DNA of 23,124 nucleotides from Lachnospira sp. UBA3212 (GTDB taxonomy: Bacteria > Bacillota > Clostridia > Lachnospirales > Lachnospiraceae). The stretch is from NCBI GenBank assembly GCA_002363615.1, contig DEWK01000003.1, positions 1 through 23,124 on the forward strand, read 5' to 3'. The translations under genes were made by a program, and so were the position numbers. This document shows, one piece after another, positions 14,452-21,242 of this stretch (the stretch's first letter is position 1; every line of letters begins with the position of its first letter). Below the pieces are notes generated by a model that was not told the DNA's origin, ran no database searches, and saw only the letters and a list, made by a program, of their open reading frames with translations.

Positions 14452-15165
14452 ATGTCATACATATCAGCGAAGGATCTTTCTATAGGCTATGATGGAAAGC
14501 CTGTTCTGGGAGAAATTCATTTTCAGGTGGAAAAAGGAAATTATCTATGCGTAGTAGGAGAGAATGGTTCGGGAAAAACCACCTTAATGAAGACTATTTT
14601 AGGTTTGATTCCACCAATCAATGGCCGGATTCTCTATGGGGATGGTCTAAAAAAAAATCAAATAGGATATCTGCCTCAGCAGACAGAACTACAAAAGGAC
14701 TTTCCAGCCTCGGTAGAGGAAGTGGTCTTATCTGGATTTCAAGGAAAGATGGGTCTGCGACCTTTTTACAAGAAGGAAGAGAAAAAACAAGCTGATCTTA
14801 ATATGGAACGGATGCATATAGGGGGACTGAAGCATAAGTCCTATCGGGAACTTTCCGGTGGACAGAAGCAAAGAGTCCTTCTGGCAAGAGCCCTGTGCGC
14901 GGCCAACGATATGCTTGTTTTAGATGAGCCGGTGACTGGCCTTGACCCCAAGGTCACCCTTGAGATGTATGACTTAATCGCAGATCTAAATCACTTAGGA
15001 ATTACCATAATTATGATTTCTCATGACCTGGATGCAGCTATGAAGTACTCGAGTCACATCCTTCACATTGATAAGAAGTTATTTTTTGGACCTACCAGGG
15101 ATTATCAAAGCAGTAAACAGGGAAATGATTTTTTACAGACATTGAAGGAGGAGGAAGATGATTGA
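14452..15165 (+). CDS. znuC: Zinc-type ABC transporter ATP-binding protein (ZnuC family)
   Basis: A 237-residue cytoplasmic ATPase that powers metal import. Motifs are Walker A GENGSGKTT (36-44), Q-loop PQQ (75-77), signature LSGGQKQR (134-141), Walker B LVLDEP (155-160) and H-loop His191. The length is normal for the family. ATG 14452 is preceded by GAGGTG at 14441-14446; the GTG at 14446 overlaps this site and is less likely as start. It is 17 bp after the binding-protein gene and overlaps the permease start by 8 bp, indicating translational coupling. Confidence 0.93.
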   Translation: MSYISAKDLSIGYDGKPVLGEIHFQVEKGNYLCVVGENGSGKTTLMKTILGLIPPINGRILYGDGLKKNQIGYLPQQTELQKDFPASVEEVVLSGFQGKMGLRPFYKKEEKKQADLNMERMHIGGLKHKSYRELSGGQKQRVLLARALCAANDMLVLDEPVTGLDPKVTLEMYDLIADLNHLGITIIMISHDLDAAMKYSSHILHIDKKLFFGPTRDYQSSKQGNDFLQTLKEEEDD

Positions 15166-15997
15166 AACATTACAAGAGTACCTTCAATATGATTTTGTAC
15201 GTTATGCCTTAGTGGTAGGTGTTTTGATTGCCCTATGTTCCTCTCTTCTGGGAGTTACCCTGGTGTTAAAAAGATATTCCTTTATTGGAGACGGACTAGC
15301 CCATGTGGCCTTTGGAGCCATGGCAATCGCAAGTGTTTTGCAAATGACCAGCTTTACCTACCTGATGCTACCGGTTACCGTACTTGCTGCGGTTCTATTG
15401 CTGAGAACCGGAAATCATGCAAAGATTAAAGGAGATGCGGCAGTCGCCATGATTTCTGTGGCTTCCTTGGCTTTTGGTTATATGTTGATGAATATTTTGC
15501 CTACTTCTCCCAATGTTTCAGGAGATGTTTGTGTTACCTTGTTTGGATCAACATCCATCCTAACTTTAAAGAAAGAAGATATGATTCTTTGTATTCTCCT
15601 GTCTGTATTGGTTTTATTGTTTTTTATATTCTTTTATCATAAAATCTTTGATGTGACCTTCGATGAGGACTTCGCAAAAGCTTCAGGTACTAAGGTAAAT
15701 ACCTATAATACCCTGATTGCTATTATTATAGCAGTGATTATTGTGGTATCTATGAATCTGGTGGGATCCCTTTTGATTTCTGCCTTGATTATTTTTCCTG
15801 CTTTATCTGCTATGCGTCTCTTTAAGAGTTTTAAAGGAGTAACCATTTGCTCGGCAGTGATCTCTGTCCTTGGAGCGGTATTTGGAATACTTGCATCCAT
15901 TTTAATGGGAACTCCCGTGGGTTCTACCATTGTATCGGTAGATGTAGTGCTATTTTTCTTATGTCGAATCATTGGTAGGATAGGAGGGAAAGGCTGA
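15158..15997 (+). CDS. znuB: Zinc-type ABC transporter permease (ZnuB family)
   Basis: A 279-residue ABC-3 family permease with seven to nine hydrophobic helices. It has the early KRYSFIGDGLAHVAFGAMAI segment typical of ZnuB/MntB proteins and, near the C-terminus, SLLISALIIFPALSAM, a conserved helix of this family. It forms the membrane channel with the ATPase encoded just upstream. AAGGAGGAGG directly before ATG 15158 is a strong ribosome binding site that lies inside the end of the ATPase gene. It overlaps the next lipoprotein start by 1 base (TGATG), so both are translationally coupled. Confidence 0.93.
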   Translation: MIETLQEYLQYDFVRYALVVGVLIALCSSLLGVTLVLKRYSFIGDGLAHVAFGAMAIASVLQMTSFTYLMLPVTVLAAVLLLRTGNHAKIKGDAAVAMISVASLAFGYMLMNILPTSPNVSGDVCVTLFGSTSILTLKKEDMILCILLSVLVLLFFIFFYHKIFDVTFDEDFAKASGTKVNTYNTLIAIIIAVIIVVSMNLVGSLLISALIIFPALSAMRLFKSFKGVTICSAVISVLGAVFGILASILMGTPVGSTIVSVDVVLFFLCRIIGRIGGKG

Positions 15998-16560
15998 TGA
16001 AACGAGTTGGAAAGTTATTGATTCTGGCCTTTATGGCTCTTTGTTTGGGAGTTATGGCCTGTGGAAAGAAAGAAGAAAGTGGTTTTCAAACCAATAAGAA
16101 TTCTGTGGACAATGTTTTAAAGGCAAGAGTTGCAAAAGAAAATGGAGAAACAACCACGCAGGCAGCAGAGACCACGAATTCGTTAGAAACAATAGGAAGT
16201 ACCACTCCGGGGGTGGATTTGGATTTAACCACAATGACTCCGGGTTATGCCTACGCCCAGATTTACAATATCTTAGGAGAACCAGAGAAATATCTGGATC
16301 AGGTGATTAAGCTAGATGGAAGTTTTACCTATTATCAAGATGAAAAGACAGGAATCTATTATTATGCCTGCCTTCTAATGGATAGTACGGCTTGTTGTTC
16401 CTATCCCTTCCAATTTACCCCGGTGGAATCGGTGGGGTATCCACAACGAATGCCGGAAGTAGGAACTCCGATTACAGTCGTGGGAACCTTTGAATTTTGT
16501 AAGGCAGAAAATGGGTCGACCTATGCCAACTTAAAAGAAGCAAAAGCTACCTTAAAGTAA
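15997..16560 (+). CDS. Accessory lipoprotein at the end of the zinc operon, unknown
   Basis: A 187-residue predicted lipoprotein: lipobox VMAC with Cys22, then a Thr/Glu-rich low-complexity linker (about 50-75). The C-terminal domain of about 110 residues contains YNILGEPEKYLDQVIKLDG and TPITVVGTFEF. This fold looks beta-rich, possibly OB-like, and has a CLLMDSTACC segment with three cysteines that could bind metal or form disulfides. I do not recognise a named family. It begins on the last base of the permease stop (ATGA-type overlap), so it is a true operon member. It is probably an outer-surface helper of metal capture (inference). Confidence 0.72.
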   Translation: MKRVGKLLILAFMALCLGVMACGKKEESGFQTNKNSVDNVLKARVAKENGETTTQAAETTNSLETIGSTTPGVDLDLTTMTPGYAYAQIYNILGEPEKYLDQVIKLDGSFTYYQDEKTGIYYYACLLMDSTACCSYPFQFTPVESVGYPQRMPEVGTPITVVGTFEFCKAENGSTYANLKEAKATLK

Positions 16561-16581
16561 AATGAAATAGTTGGGAAATCT

Positions 16582-16611
16582 TTGAATTTAACACCTCTTA
16601 CTTGCTATAAT
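16582..16611 (+). promoter_or_regulatory. Promoter of the 16668 gene, nested in a terminator
   Basis: TTGAAT at 16582-16587, an 18-bp spacer and TATAAT at 16606-16611 with extended -10 TG at 16603-16604. The -10 lies in the loop of the hairpin at 16591-16630, so the new transcript would begin near 16618 and carry only the right arm. Confidence 0.7.
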
Positions 16612-16637
16612 AAAAGCAGTTGAGAGGTGTTTTTTTA
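16591..16637 (+). terminator. Terminator of the zinc operon
   Basis: ACACCTCT (16591-16598) pairs with AGAGGTGT (16623-16630), followed by eight T (16630-16637). The 24-base loop contains a smaller inner hairpin (TTGCT/AGCAG type) and the -10 box of the next gene. Confidence 0.85.
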
Positions 16638-16667
16638 TTTTGGTGAAAAGATATAGGAGGAGAGGGG

Positions 16668-17426
16668 ATGTCAATGAGTGAATTTCAGCCATATTTTATG
16701 AAAATGGAGGGGCTAGACCTTCTTTATGATTTTTGCATAGATCATCTGGATCAAAGGGTAATTTATGACGTGGGCAAGCAATACTTTATGGAACCCACCT
16801 GGTATTGTGATATGGACCGGAGGGTGATTTTAAAGAATTATCAATCCTTTCATGGGAAGGAATTAGGAAGCAAAACTCAGGCAGACCATTATTATTATGA
16901 ATACTATATTGCCTTTATAGAGAGAGAAGGGAAGTACGAAGTAGAAAGTTTTATGGGACGCCGGGAAGACGGAAAAGACTACCGGATGGAATGGGGAGAA
17001 TCCATCCGGGATTGGGAAAAAGAATTGATTTTACAAGGGGTCCTAGTCCGCAATAGAATCCAATGGAACTTTGGGCCTGAGCAAAAATTGGAGTACAACA
17101 ATCGGATTCAGGCCTACCTGGATGATCTTTGGATTATTCAAGAGAACAGACGGCGAGGGGACCGTTTCAGAGAGGTACGAAAGACCTCAGCGGTGATGAC
17201 CTCTCTTTTAGAGCAGATAGACCACTACAACAAGAGGAACCAGATTCAGGCCAAGGTAGGTTACAAAGAATTCCATAATGAGAAAACTGATTTTCGAGGT
17301 TATGAAATTCTTGTTTCCGTAGGGAACCTGAATCGCTTTACCAAAATGCATTTAAAGCATGCTTATCAGGATATCGCAAGGAACAATATGCCGGAAAAAG
17401 CGGTTTTTAAAATTCTGGTTCAGTAG
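16668..17426 (+). CDS. Soluble 252-residue protein, unknown
   Basis: A cytoplasmic protein with no signal peptide or membrane helix, rich in Tyr, Arg and Glu. The N-terminal half contains YDVGKQYFMEPTWYCDMDRR and DHYYYEYYIAF. A long basic helical stretch lies around 155-190 (ENRRRGDRFREVRKTSAVM). The C-terminal end reads GYEILVSVGNLNRF and HAYQDIARNNMPEKAVFKIL, possibly a small alpha/beta domain. I do not recognise a family or catalytic motif. ATG 16668 has AGGAGG at 16655-16660 (7-bp spacing); ATG 16674 is an alternative. It has its own promoter and so is not obligatorily co-transcribed with the zinc genes. Confidence 0.75.
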   Translation: MSMSEFQPYFMKMEGLDLLYDFCIDHLDQRVIYDVGKQYFMEPTWYCDMDRRVILKNYQSFHGKELGSKTQADHYYYEYYIAFIEREGKYEVESFMGRREDGKDYRMEWGESIRDWEKELILQGVLVRNRIQWNFGPEQKLEYNNRIQAYLDDLWIIQENRRRGDRFREVRKTSAVMTSLLEQIDHYNKRNQIQAKVGYKEFHNEKTDFRGYEILVSVGNLNRFTKMHLKHAYQDIARNNMPEKAVFKILVQ

Positions 17427-17498
17427 GGGAAGTGTATCTGAAAAAATACATGAAAACCCTTGTTGTATCTGGAAAAGTACATAGTTTCTATTGCAAAG

Positions 17499-17537
17499 CC
17501 AAGGTCATTGACAAAATGTCAAAAGAAGTGGTTTTTT
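17499..17537 (+). terminator. Possible terminator or operator upstream of the HPr-dehydrogenase gene
   Basis: TTGACA (17508-17513), AAA, TGTCAA (17517-17522) is a perfect 6-bp inverted repeat. With outer CCA (17499-17501)/TGG (17529-17531) and six T at 17532-17537 it could end the 16668 transcript. The 6x6 internal loop makes it a weak terminator, so a protein-binding role is an alternative. Confidence 0.35.
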
Positions 17538-17548
17538 GCTTGTGCTTT

Positions 17549-17558
17549 TTGTATACAA
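17549..17558. promoter_or_regulatory. TTGTATACAA palindrome
   Basis: A perfect 10-bp palindrome 17 bp upstream of the -35 box of the HPr-dehydrogenase gene. It fits the t-GT-nn-AC-a form bound by FadR-type GntR regulators, but a palindrome this short in A+T-rich DNA can be chance. A related TGTATACAA occurs near 12413-12421. Confidence 0.3.
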
Positions 17559-17575
17559 TTTTTTTTGATAGCCAC

Positions 17576-17604
17576 TTGAAACAAGAAAATTCCTGTGGTA
17601 AATT
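17576..17604 (+). promoter_or_regulatory. Promoter of the HPr-dehydrogenase gene
   Basis: TTGAAA at 17576-17581, a 17-bp spacer and TAAATT at 17599-17604 with TG at 17596-17597. The leader would be about 75 nt before ATG 17685. Confidence 0.65.
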
Positions 17605-17684
17605 ATGTTTTGGTTTGAAAATCTACTGATGTAGGGATATCAGTAAAGTTAATAAATGATCTAGACAATGAAGGGAGATTTCGA

Positions 17685-18983
17685 ATGAAGACTTTAGATT
17701 ATGAGGTGAAAAATCCATATGGAATTCACGCAAGACCAGCAGCACATATTGCTCAGGCTTGTCAGGAGTTTAAGAGCGTAGTAACCATCCAATGTGAGGA
17801 AAATACAGCAAGAGGAACAGAAGTACTTAAGATTATGCGCTTAAATGCTCAGAAGGGTATGACACTTCATATTACCATTGAAGGTCCAGATGAAGAGGAA
17901 GCATTTGCAAAGCTTTCAGAGGTTCTGGCTAACGAGTCCCCAAAGAATAAGAAGGCTGAGATCTTAAAGATTGCCTTCTTCGGAACTAAGAACTACGACC
18001 GCATCTTCTTTAGCGAGTTAGCAAAGGATCGCGGTGATGATGCTTATAACGTAGATATTAAGTATTTCAGCAGCCGCCTCACTCCAGAGACTGCACATTT
18101 AGCAGAAGGCTTTGATGCTGTATGTATCTTCGTGAATGATGAGGCTCCACGTGCAGTTATTGAGACCTTACATTCATGTGGCGTAAAGTTAATTCTTTTA
18201 CGTTGTGCCGGATTTAACAATGTTGATTCAGCTGCAGCGAAGGAATATGGTATGACCGTACTTCGTGTTCCTGCTTATTCTCCATATGCAGTAGCAGAGC
18301 ATGCCATGACAATTATCCAGGCTGCAAATCGTCGAATTCACAAGGCATATAACAAGGTAAAGGACAACAATTTCTCACTTACCGGACTTCTTGGTATCGA
18401 TCTTCATAATAAGGTAGCAGGTATTATGGGAACTGGCCGTATCGGTGTTTGTATGGCTAGAATCTGCAAGGGATACGGTATGACCGTTCTTGGCTGGGAT
18501 GCTTATCCAAACAAGAAGTTAGAAGAGGATGGTCTTCTTACTTATGTAAGCAAGGAAGAGTTACTTCAGAGAGCGGATTTGATTTCCCTTCACGCACCAT
18601 TAATTATGGGAGAAGGTGGTACCCATCACTTAATCAATGCTGAGACCATCGGTATGATGAAGGATAATGTAATGCTTGTAAACACCTCAAGAGGTGGTTT
18701 AATTGATGTAGAGGCCTTGATTGCAGCCCTTAAGGCAGATAAATTCCATGCGGTAGCCCTTGATGTATATGAAGGTGAGGATGAGAACGTATACACAGAT
18801 CATTCAGAAGATATGCTGGATAATGACATTGTTGCCCGTTTAGTAAGTTTCCCTAACCTGATTCTTACTTCACATCAGGCATTCTTTACACGTGAGGCAC
18901 TTCAGGCAATCGCAGCAGTTACCATGGAGAATGCTCATAACTTTAATGAGTCTCTTCCATATGGACAGGCAGAGGTAAAATAG
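17685..18983 (+). CDS. HPr-like domain fused to a D-lactate/2-hydroxyacid dehydrogenase
   Basis: A 432-residue fusion. Residues 1-85 are a full HPr phosphocarrier domain that aligns without gaps to B. subtilis HPr as I remember it: active-site His15 and Arg17 in GIHARPAA, and Lys57-Gly58. Position 46, the HPr kinase serine, is Glu (GTEVLKIM). Residues about 92-432 are an NAD-dependent D-2-hydroxyacid dehydrogenase of the LdhA type, which interconverts pyruvate and D-lactate: GTGRIG at 249-254, NAD-selecting Asp272, catalytic Arg336 (NTSRGG), Glu363 (DVYEGE) and His397 (SHQAFF). All catalytic residues are present, and codon use looks highly expressed. The ribosome binding site is GGGAG near 17672-17676. 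The gene is monocistronic, with a terminator at 19012-19050. Phosphorylation or PTS-protein binding at the HPr domain could regulate lactate formation (inference); a related substrate such as phenylpyruvate is possible. Confidence 0.9.
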   Translation: MKTLDYEVKNPYGIHARPAAHIAQACQEFKSVVTIQCEENTARGTEVLKIMRLNAQKGMTLHITIEGPDEEEAFAKLSEVLANESPKNKKAEILKIAFFGTKNYDRIFFSELAKDRGDDAYNVDIKYFSSRLTPETAHLAEGFDAVCIFVNDEAPRAVIETLHSCGVKLILLRCAGFNNVDSAAAKEYGMTVLRVPAYSPYAVAEHAMTIIQAANRRIHKAYNKVKDNNFSLTGLLGIDLHNKVAGIMGTGRIGVCMARICKGYGMTVLGWDAYPNKKLEEDGLLTYVSKEELLQRADLISLHAPLIMGEGGTHHLINAETIGMMKDNVMLVNTSRGGLIDVEALIAALKADKFHAVALDVYEGEDENVYTDHSEDMLDNDIVARLVSFPNLILTSHQAFFTREALQAIAAVTMENAHNFNESLPYGQAEVK

Positions 18984-19011
18984 TTTATTGATTGAATTTG
19001 CATTCAGTCGG

Positions 19012-19050
19012 AAGCATCCTAGTCCCAATAGGTCAGGGTGCTTTTCTTTT
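19012..19050 (+). terminator. Terminator of the HPr-dehydrogenase gene
   Basis: AAGCATCCT (19012-19020) pairs with AGGGTGCTT (19035-19043, one wobble); the loop has an inner CCT/AGG pair. A T-rich tract broken by one C runs to 19050. Confidence 0.8.
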
Positions 19051-19070
19051 TACTTAAGTTGGGAGGGAAC

Positions 19071-20435
19071 ATGAGTCGGATAAAACAAGAAGTGAAGTTA
19101 ATGGATTTTTCCCAGGGAAGTGTGGCTAAAAAAATGTTTGTCTTTGCGGTTCCACTTTTCCTTTCCAATATGCTACAGGCAATTTATCAATTAGTAGACA
19201 TGGTTGTGGTAGGCCAGGCCATCGGGAAAAATGGTCTTTCCGCCGTATCCATTGGTGGAGACCTTCTTTCCCTATTAACCTTTATGGCTATGGGATTTTC
19301 CAATGCCGGTCAAATCATCATTGCCCAAAACGTAGGGGCAGGAAGAAAAAAATCCATTCATAAAATAGTGGGAAACCTCTTTTTCTTTCTGTTAATGGCT
19401 TCTTTATCCTTAAGTATTTTAAGTCTTTGTATTCAGGTGCCGATGCTTGACTGGATGAATACCCCAAAAGAGGCGTGGAAGATGGCATCCGATTATATGT
19501 GGATAAGCTCTTTGGGGCTGGTTTTTATTTACGGATATAACGCAGTCTCTGCGGTCCTTAGGGGAATGGGGGATTCAAGGCACCCCTTCCTATTTGTTAC
19601 CATAGCTGCCGGATTAAATATATCCCTGGACCTTTTATTTGTTCTGATCTTCCACTGGTCTGCGCTGGGAGCGGCCCTGGCAACGGTTATTAGCCAGGGA
19701 TTTTCTTGCATTTATGGTCTATACTTTCTTTACAAAAAAAGAAAAGAACTTGGCCTAGACTTTAGCAGGGAAAGTTTTCGACCAGAAAAGAAGACCATAA
19801 AATCCATTGTACAATTGGGACTTCCTATGGCTTTAAAGAGCGCATCGGTCACCTTTTCCAAATTATTTGTGGATTCCTGGATCAATTCCTACGGAATCCT
19901 GGCATCCTCCGTATCCGGCATTGAAAGTAAGATTAACGTAATCACCAATCTTTTCGGGAATGCCATTAATGTGTCTGGTTCTACCATGGTGGGTCAAAAC
20001 ATCGGTGCGAAAAAGTATCACCGGATTCCAAAAATCATGAAAACTGCCTTTGTTCTTGTGTTTGCCATTGATTTTGTATTAAGCCTACTGCTAATCTTTT
20101 TCCCGGACTTTGTCTTTGGAATCTTCACTTCTGACAAGGAGGTAATAGAAGCCTCCATGGCCATGATTCCTGTTCTGGTGATTATTTTTATTAGTAGTTC
20201 TTGTAGGGCTCCATTTAATGGGTTGATTGATGGAAGCGGAAACTATAAGTTAAACTTCCTAGTGGCAATCCTGGATGGAATTGTAAACCGAATCGGATTT
20301 TCCCTTCTCTTTGGTTTGTATCTGAAAATGGGTTGGTTGGGATTTTTGTATGGCGACGCCATTGCAGGCTTTACTCCTCTTCTCATTGGCTCCATTTATT
20401 ATATGAGCGGTCGGTGGAAAAAGCAGAGGATTTGA
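19071..20435 (+). CDS. MATE family multidrug/metabolite efflux transporter
   Basis: A 454-residue membrane protein with about 12 transmembrane helices in two MatE halves. Typical segments are FAVPLFLSNMLQAIYQLVDMVVVG in the first helices, AVSAVLRGMGDSRHP in the middle and INVSGSTMVGQNIGA in the second half. It exports organic cations, drugs or metabolites in exchange for Na+ or H+; the substrate cannot be read from sequence. ATG 19071 is preceded by GGGAGG at 19061-19066; the frame extends upstream to 19038, but that part lies in the terminator. The short distance to the preceding gene is interrupted by the terminator, so it is probably separately transcribed, although I see no clear promoter. 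Confidence 0.9.
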   Translation: MSRIKQEVKLMDFSQGSVAKKMFVFAVPLFLSNMLQAIYQLVDMVVVGQAIGKNGLSAVSIGGDLLSLLTFMAMGFSNAGQIIIAQNVGAGRKKSIHKIVGNLFFFLLMASLSLSILSLCIQVPMLDWMNTPKEAWKMASDYMWISSLGLVFIYGYNAVSAVLRGMGDSRHPFLFVTIAAGLNISLDLLFVLIFHWSALGAALATVISQGFSCIYGLYFLYKKRKELGLDFSRESFRPEKKTIKSIVQLGLPMALKSASVTFSKLFVDSWINSYGILASSVSGIESKINVITNLFGNAINVSGSTMVGQNIGAKKYHRIPKIMKTAFVLVFAIDFVLSLLLIFFPDFVFGIFTSDKEVIEASMAMIPVLVIIFISSSCRAPFNGLIDGSGNYKLNFLVAILDGIVNRIGFSLLFGLYLKMGWLGFLYGDAIAGFTPLLIGSIYYMSGRWKKQRI

Positions 20436-20458
20436 CAAGAACTATTTTTTTGTATAAT
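20432..20458 (+). promoter_or_regulatory. Possible promoter for the HTH-deformylase unit
   Basis: Consensus TTGACA (20432-20437, overlapping the MATE stop) and consensus TATAAT (20453-20458), but the spacer is only 15 bp. Transcription would start near 20465 and give a leader of about 130 nt. Confidence 0.5.
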
Positions 20459-20485
20459 TCGTTTAAAAAATAATAAATTTATTAG

Positions 20486-20566
20486 GCACACCTTGCATTG
20501 CAACAGAAGGTTAGAAATGGTAAACTGTACGCAACGCAAGTGAGTGCAGTAGTGGTGCATTTTTTT
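20486..20566 (+). ncRNA. Structured leader RNA candidate
   Basis: A long interrupted stem: GCAC (20486-20489) with GTGC (20544-20547), CTTGC (20492-20496) with GCAAG (20536-20540), TTGC (20498-20501) with GCAA (20531-20534) and ACAG (20503-20506) with CTGT (20525-20528). A second GTGC at 20555-20558 followed by seven T (20560-20566) could compete for the same GCAC arm. The layout resembles an attenuator or riboswitch leader. I do not recognise a known class. Confidence 0.5.
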
Positions 20567-20592
20567 GAACAAAGAAAGGAATAGGTGAATAT

Positions 20593-20778
20593 ATGGACAA
20601 GGCTCAGAGAGTGAAGGAGATCAGAGAGAGTACAGGAATGAATCGTAGACAGTTCTGTGAATACTTTAAGATTCCATACCAGACCGTTACAGACTGGGAA
20701 CTGGATCACAGACATGCTCCAACGTATGTCATTGATCTTCTTGAGTACTATGTGAAGAATGAGGGGTTAAGCAAGTAG
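20593..20778 (+). CDS. Small HTH DNA-binding protein
   Basis: A 61-residue protein consisting of one helix-turn-helix: MNRRQFCEYFKIPYQTVTDW (16-35), with a turn at KIP and a recognition helix YQTVTDWE. It is followed by HRHAPTYVIDLLEYYVK, a tail common in small Clostridia HTH proteins of this kind. AAAGGA at about 20576-20581 and AGGTGA nearby support ATG 20593. It has no effector domain. It stops 3 bp before the deformylase start, so the two genes are co-transcribed and probably coupled. Whether it regulates its own operon is unknown. Confidence 0.8.
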   Translation: MDKAQRVKEIRESTGMNRRQFCEYFKIPYQTVTDWELDHRHAPTYVIDLLEYYVKNEGLSK

Positions 20779-20781
20779 TAG

Positions 20782-21192
20782 ATGGTTAGAAACATCGTAA
20801 GGGATGTCAATTTTTTGCGAATCAAATCCACGCCAGCCGGTGAAGAAGACAGACAGCTAGCAAAAGATTTATTAGATACCTTAAAAGCCAATGAAAATGC
20901 TTGCGTTGGTATGGCAGCAAATATGATCGGTGTGAATAAAAACATTATCGTTGTAAACATTGGTTTTGCTAACATGATTATGTATAATCCTGTCATTATA
21001 AGGAAGACTGGACCTTATCAGGTAGAGGAGGGGTGTCTGTCTCTGATGGGGGTAAGAGCAACAACCAGATATCAGGAAATTGATGTGGAATTTGAAGACC
21101 AGGAGATGAAAAAACATAACCAGCATTTTTCAGGGTGGACTGCTCAGATTATACAACATGAGTGTGATCATCTAGCTGGGATTATTATTTGA
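20782..21192 (+). CDS. def: Peptide deformylase, short Clostridia type
   Basis: A 136-residue metal enzyme that removes the formyl group from the initiating methionine of nascent proteins. The family motifs are VGMAANMIG (motif 1), EEGCLS (motif 2, Cys metal ligand) and QHECDHLAG (motif 3, HExxDH with both His ligands and the catalytic Glu). In motif 1 the usual Gln (GxGxAAxQ) is Met, and the first Gly of the motif is Cys. I recall the AANMIG form from other Clostridia deformylases of about 136 residues, so this is probably a subfamily trait rather than decay. ATG 20782 has only a distant GAGGGG (20761-20766), so translation probably depends on coupling with the HTH gene that stops 3 bp upstream. 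A bidirectional terminator follows at once. Confidence 0.87.
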   Translation: MVRNIVRDVNFLRIKSTPAGEEDRQLAKDLLDTLKANENACVGMAANMIGVNKNIIVVNIGFANMIMYNPVIIRKTGPYQVEEGCLSLMGVRATTRYQEIDVEFEDQEMKKHNQHFSGWTAQIIQHECDHLAGIII

Positions 21193-21202
21193 ATGAATTA
21201 TA

Positions 21203-21229
21203 AAAAAGTCCTCGTAATGAGGACTTTTT
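21203..21229. terminator. Bidirectional terminator between convergent genes
   Basis: AAAAAGTCCTC (21203-21213), a GTAAT loop and GAGGACTTTTT (21219-21229). The flanking A and T runs make it functional for the deformylase transcript on plus and the YdcF-like transcript on minus. Confidence 0.9.
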
Positions 21230-21242
21230 CTAACGTTGGAAA

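Noticed and set aside
17432..17629. 65-codon frame upstream of the HPr-dehydrogenase gene
   Set aside because: It spans the inverted repeats, T tracts and promoter of the next gene, has a weak start context and a Cys/Phe-rich composition typical of A+T-rich non-coding DNA.
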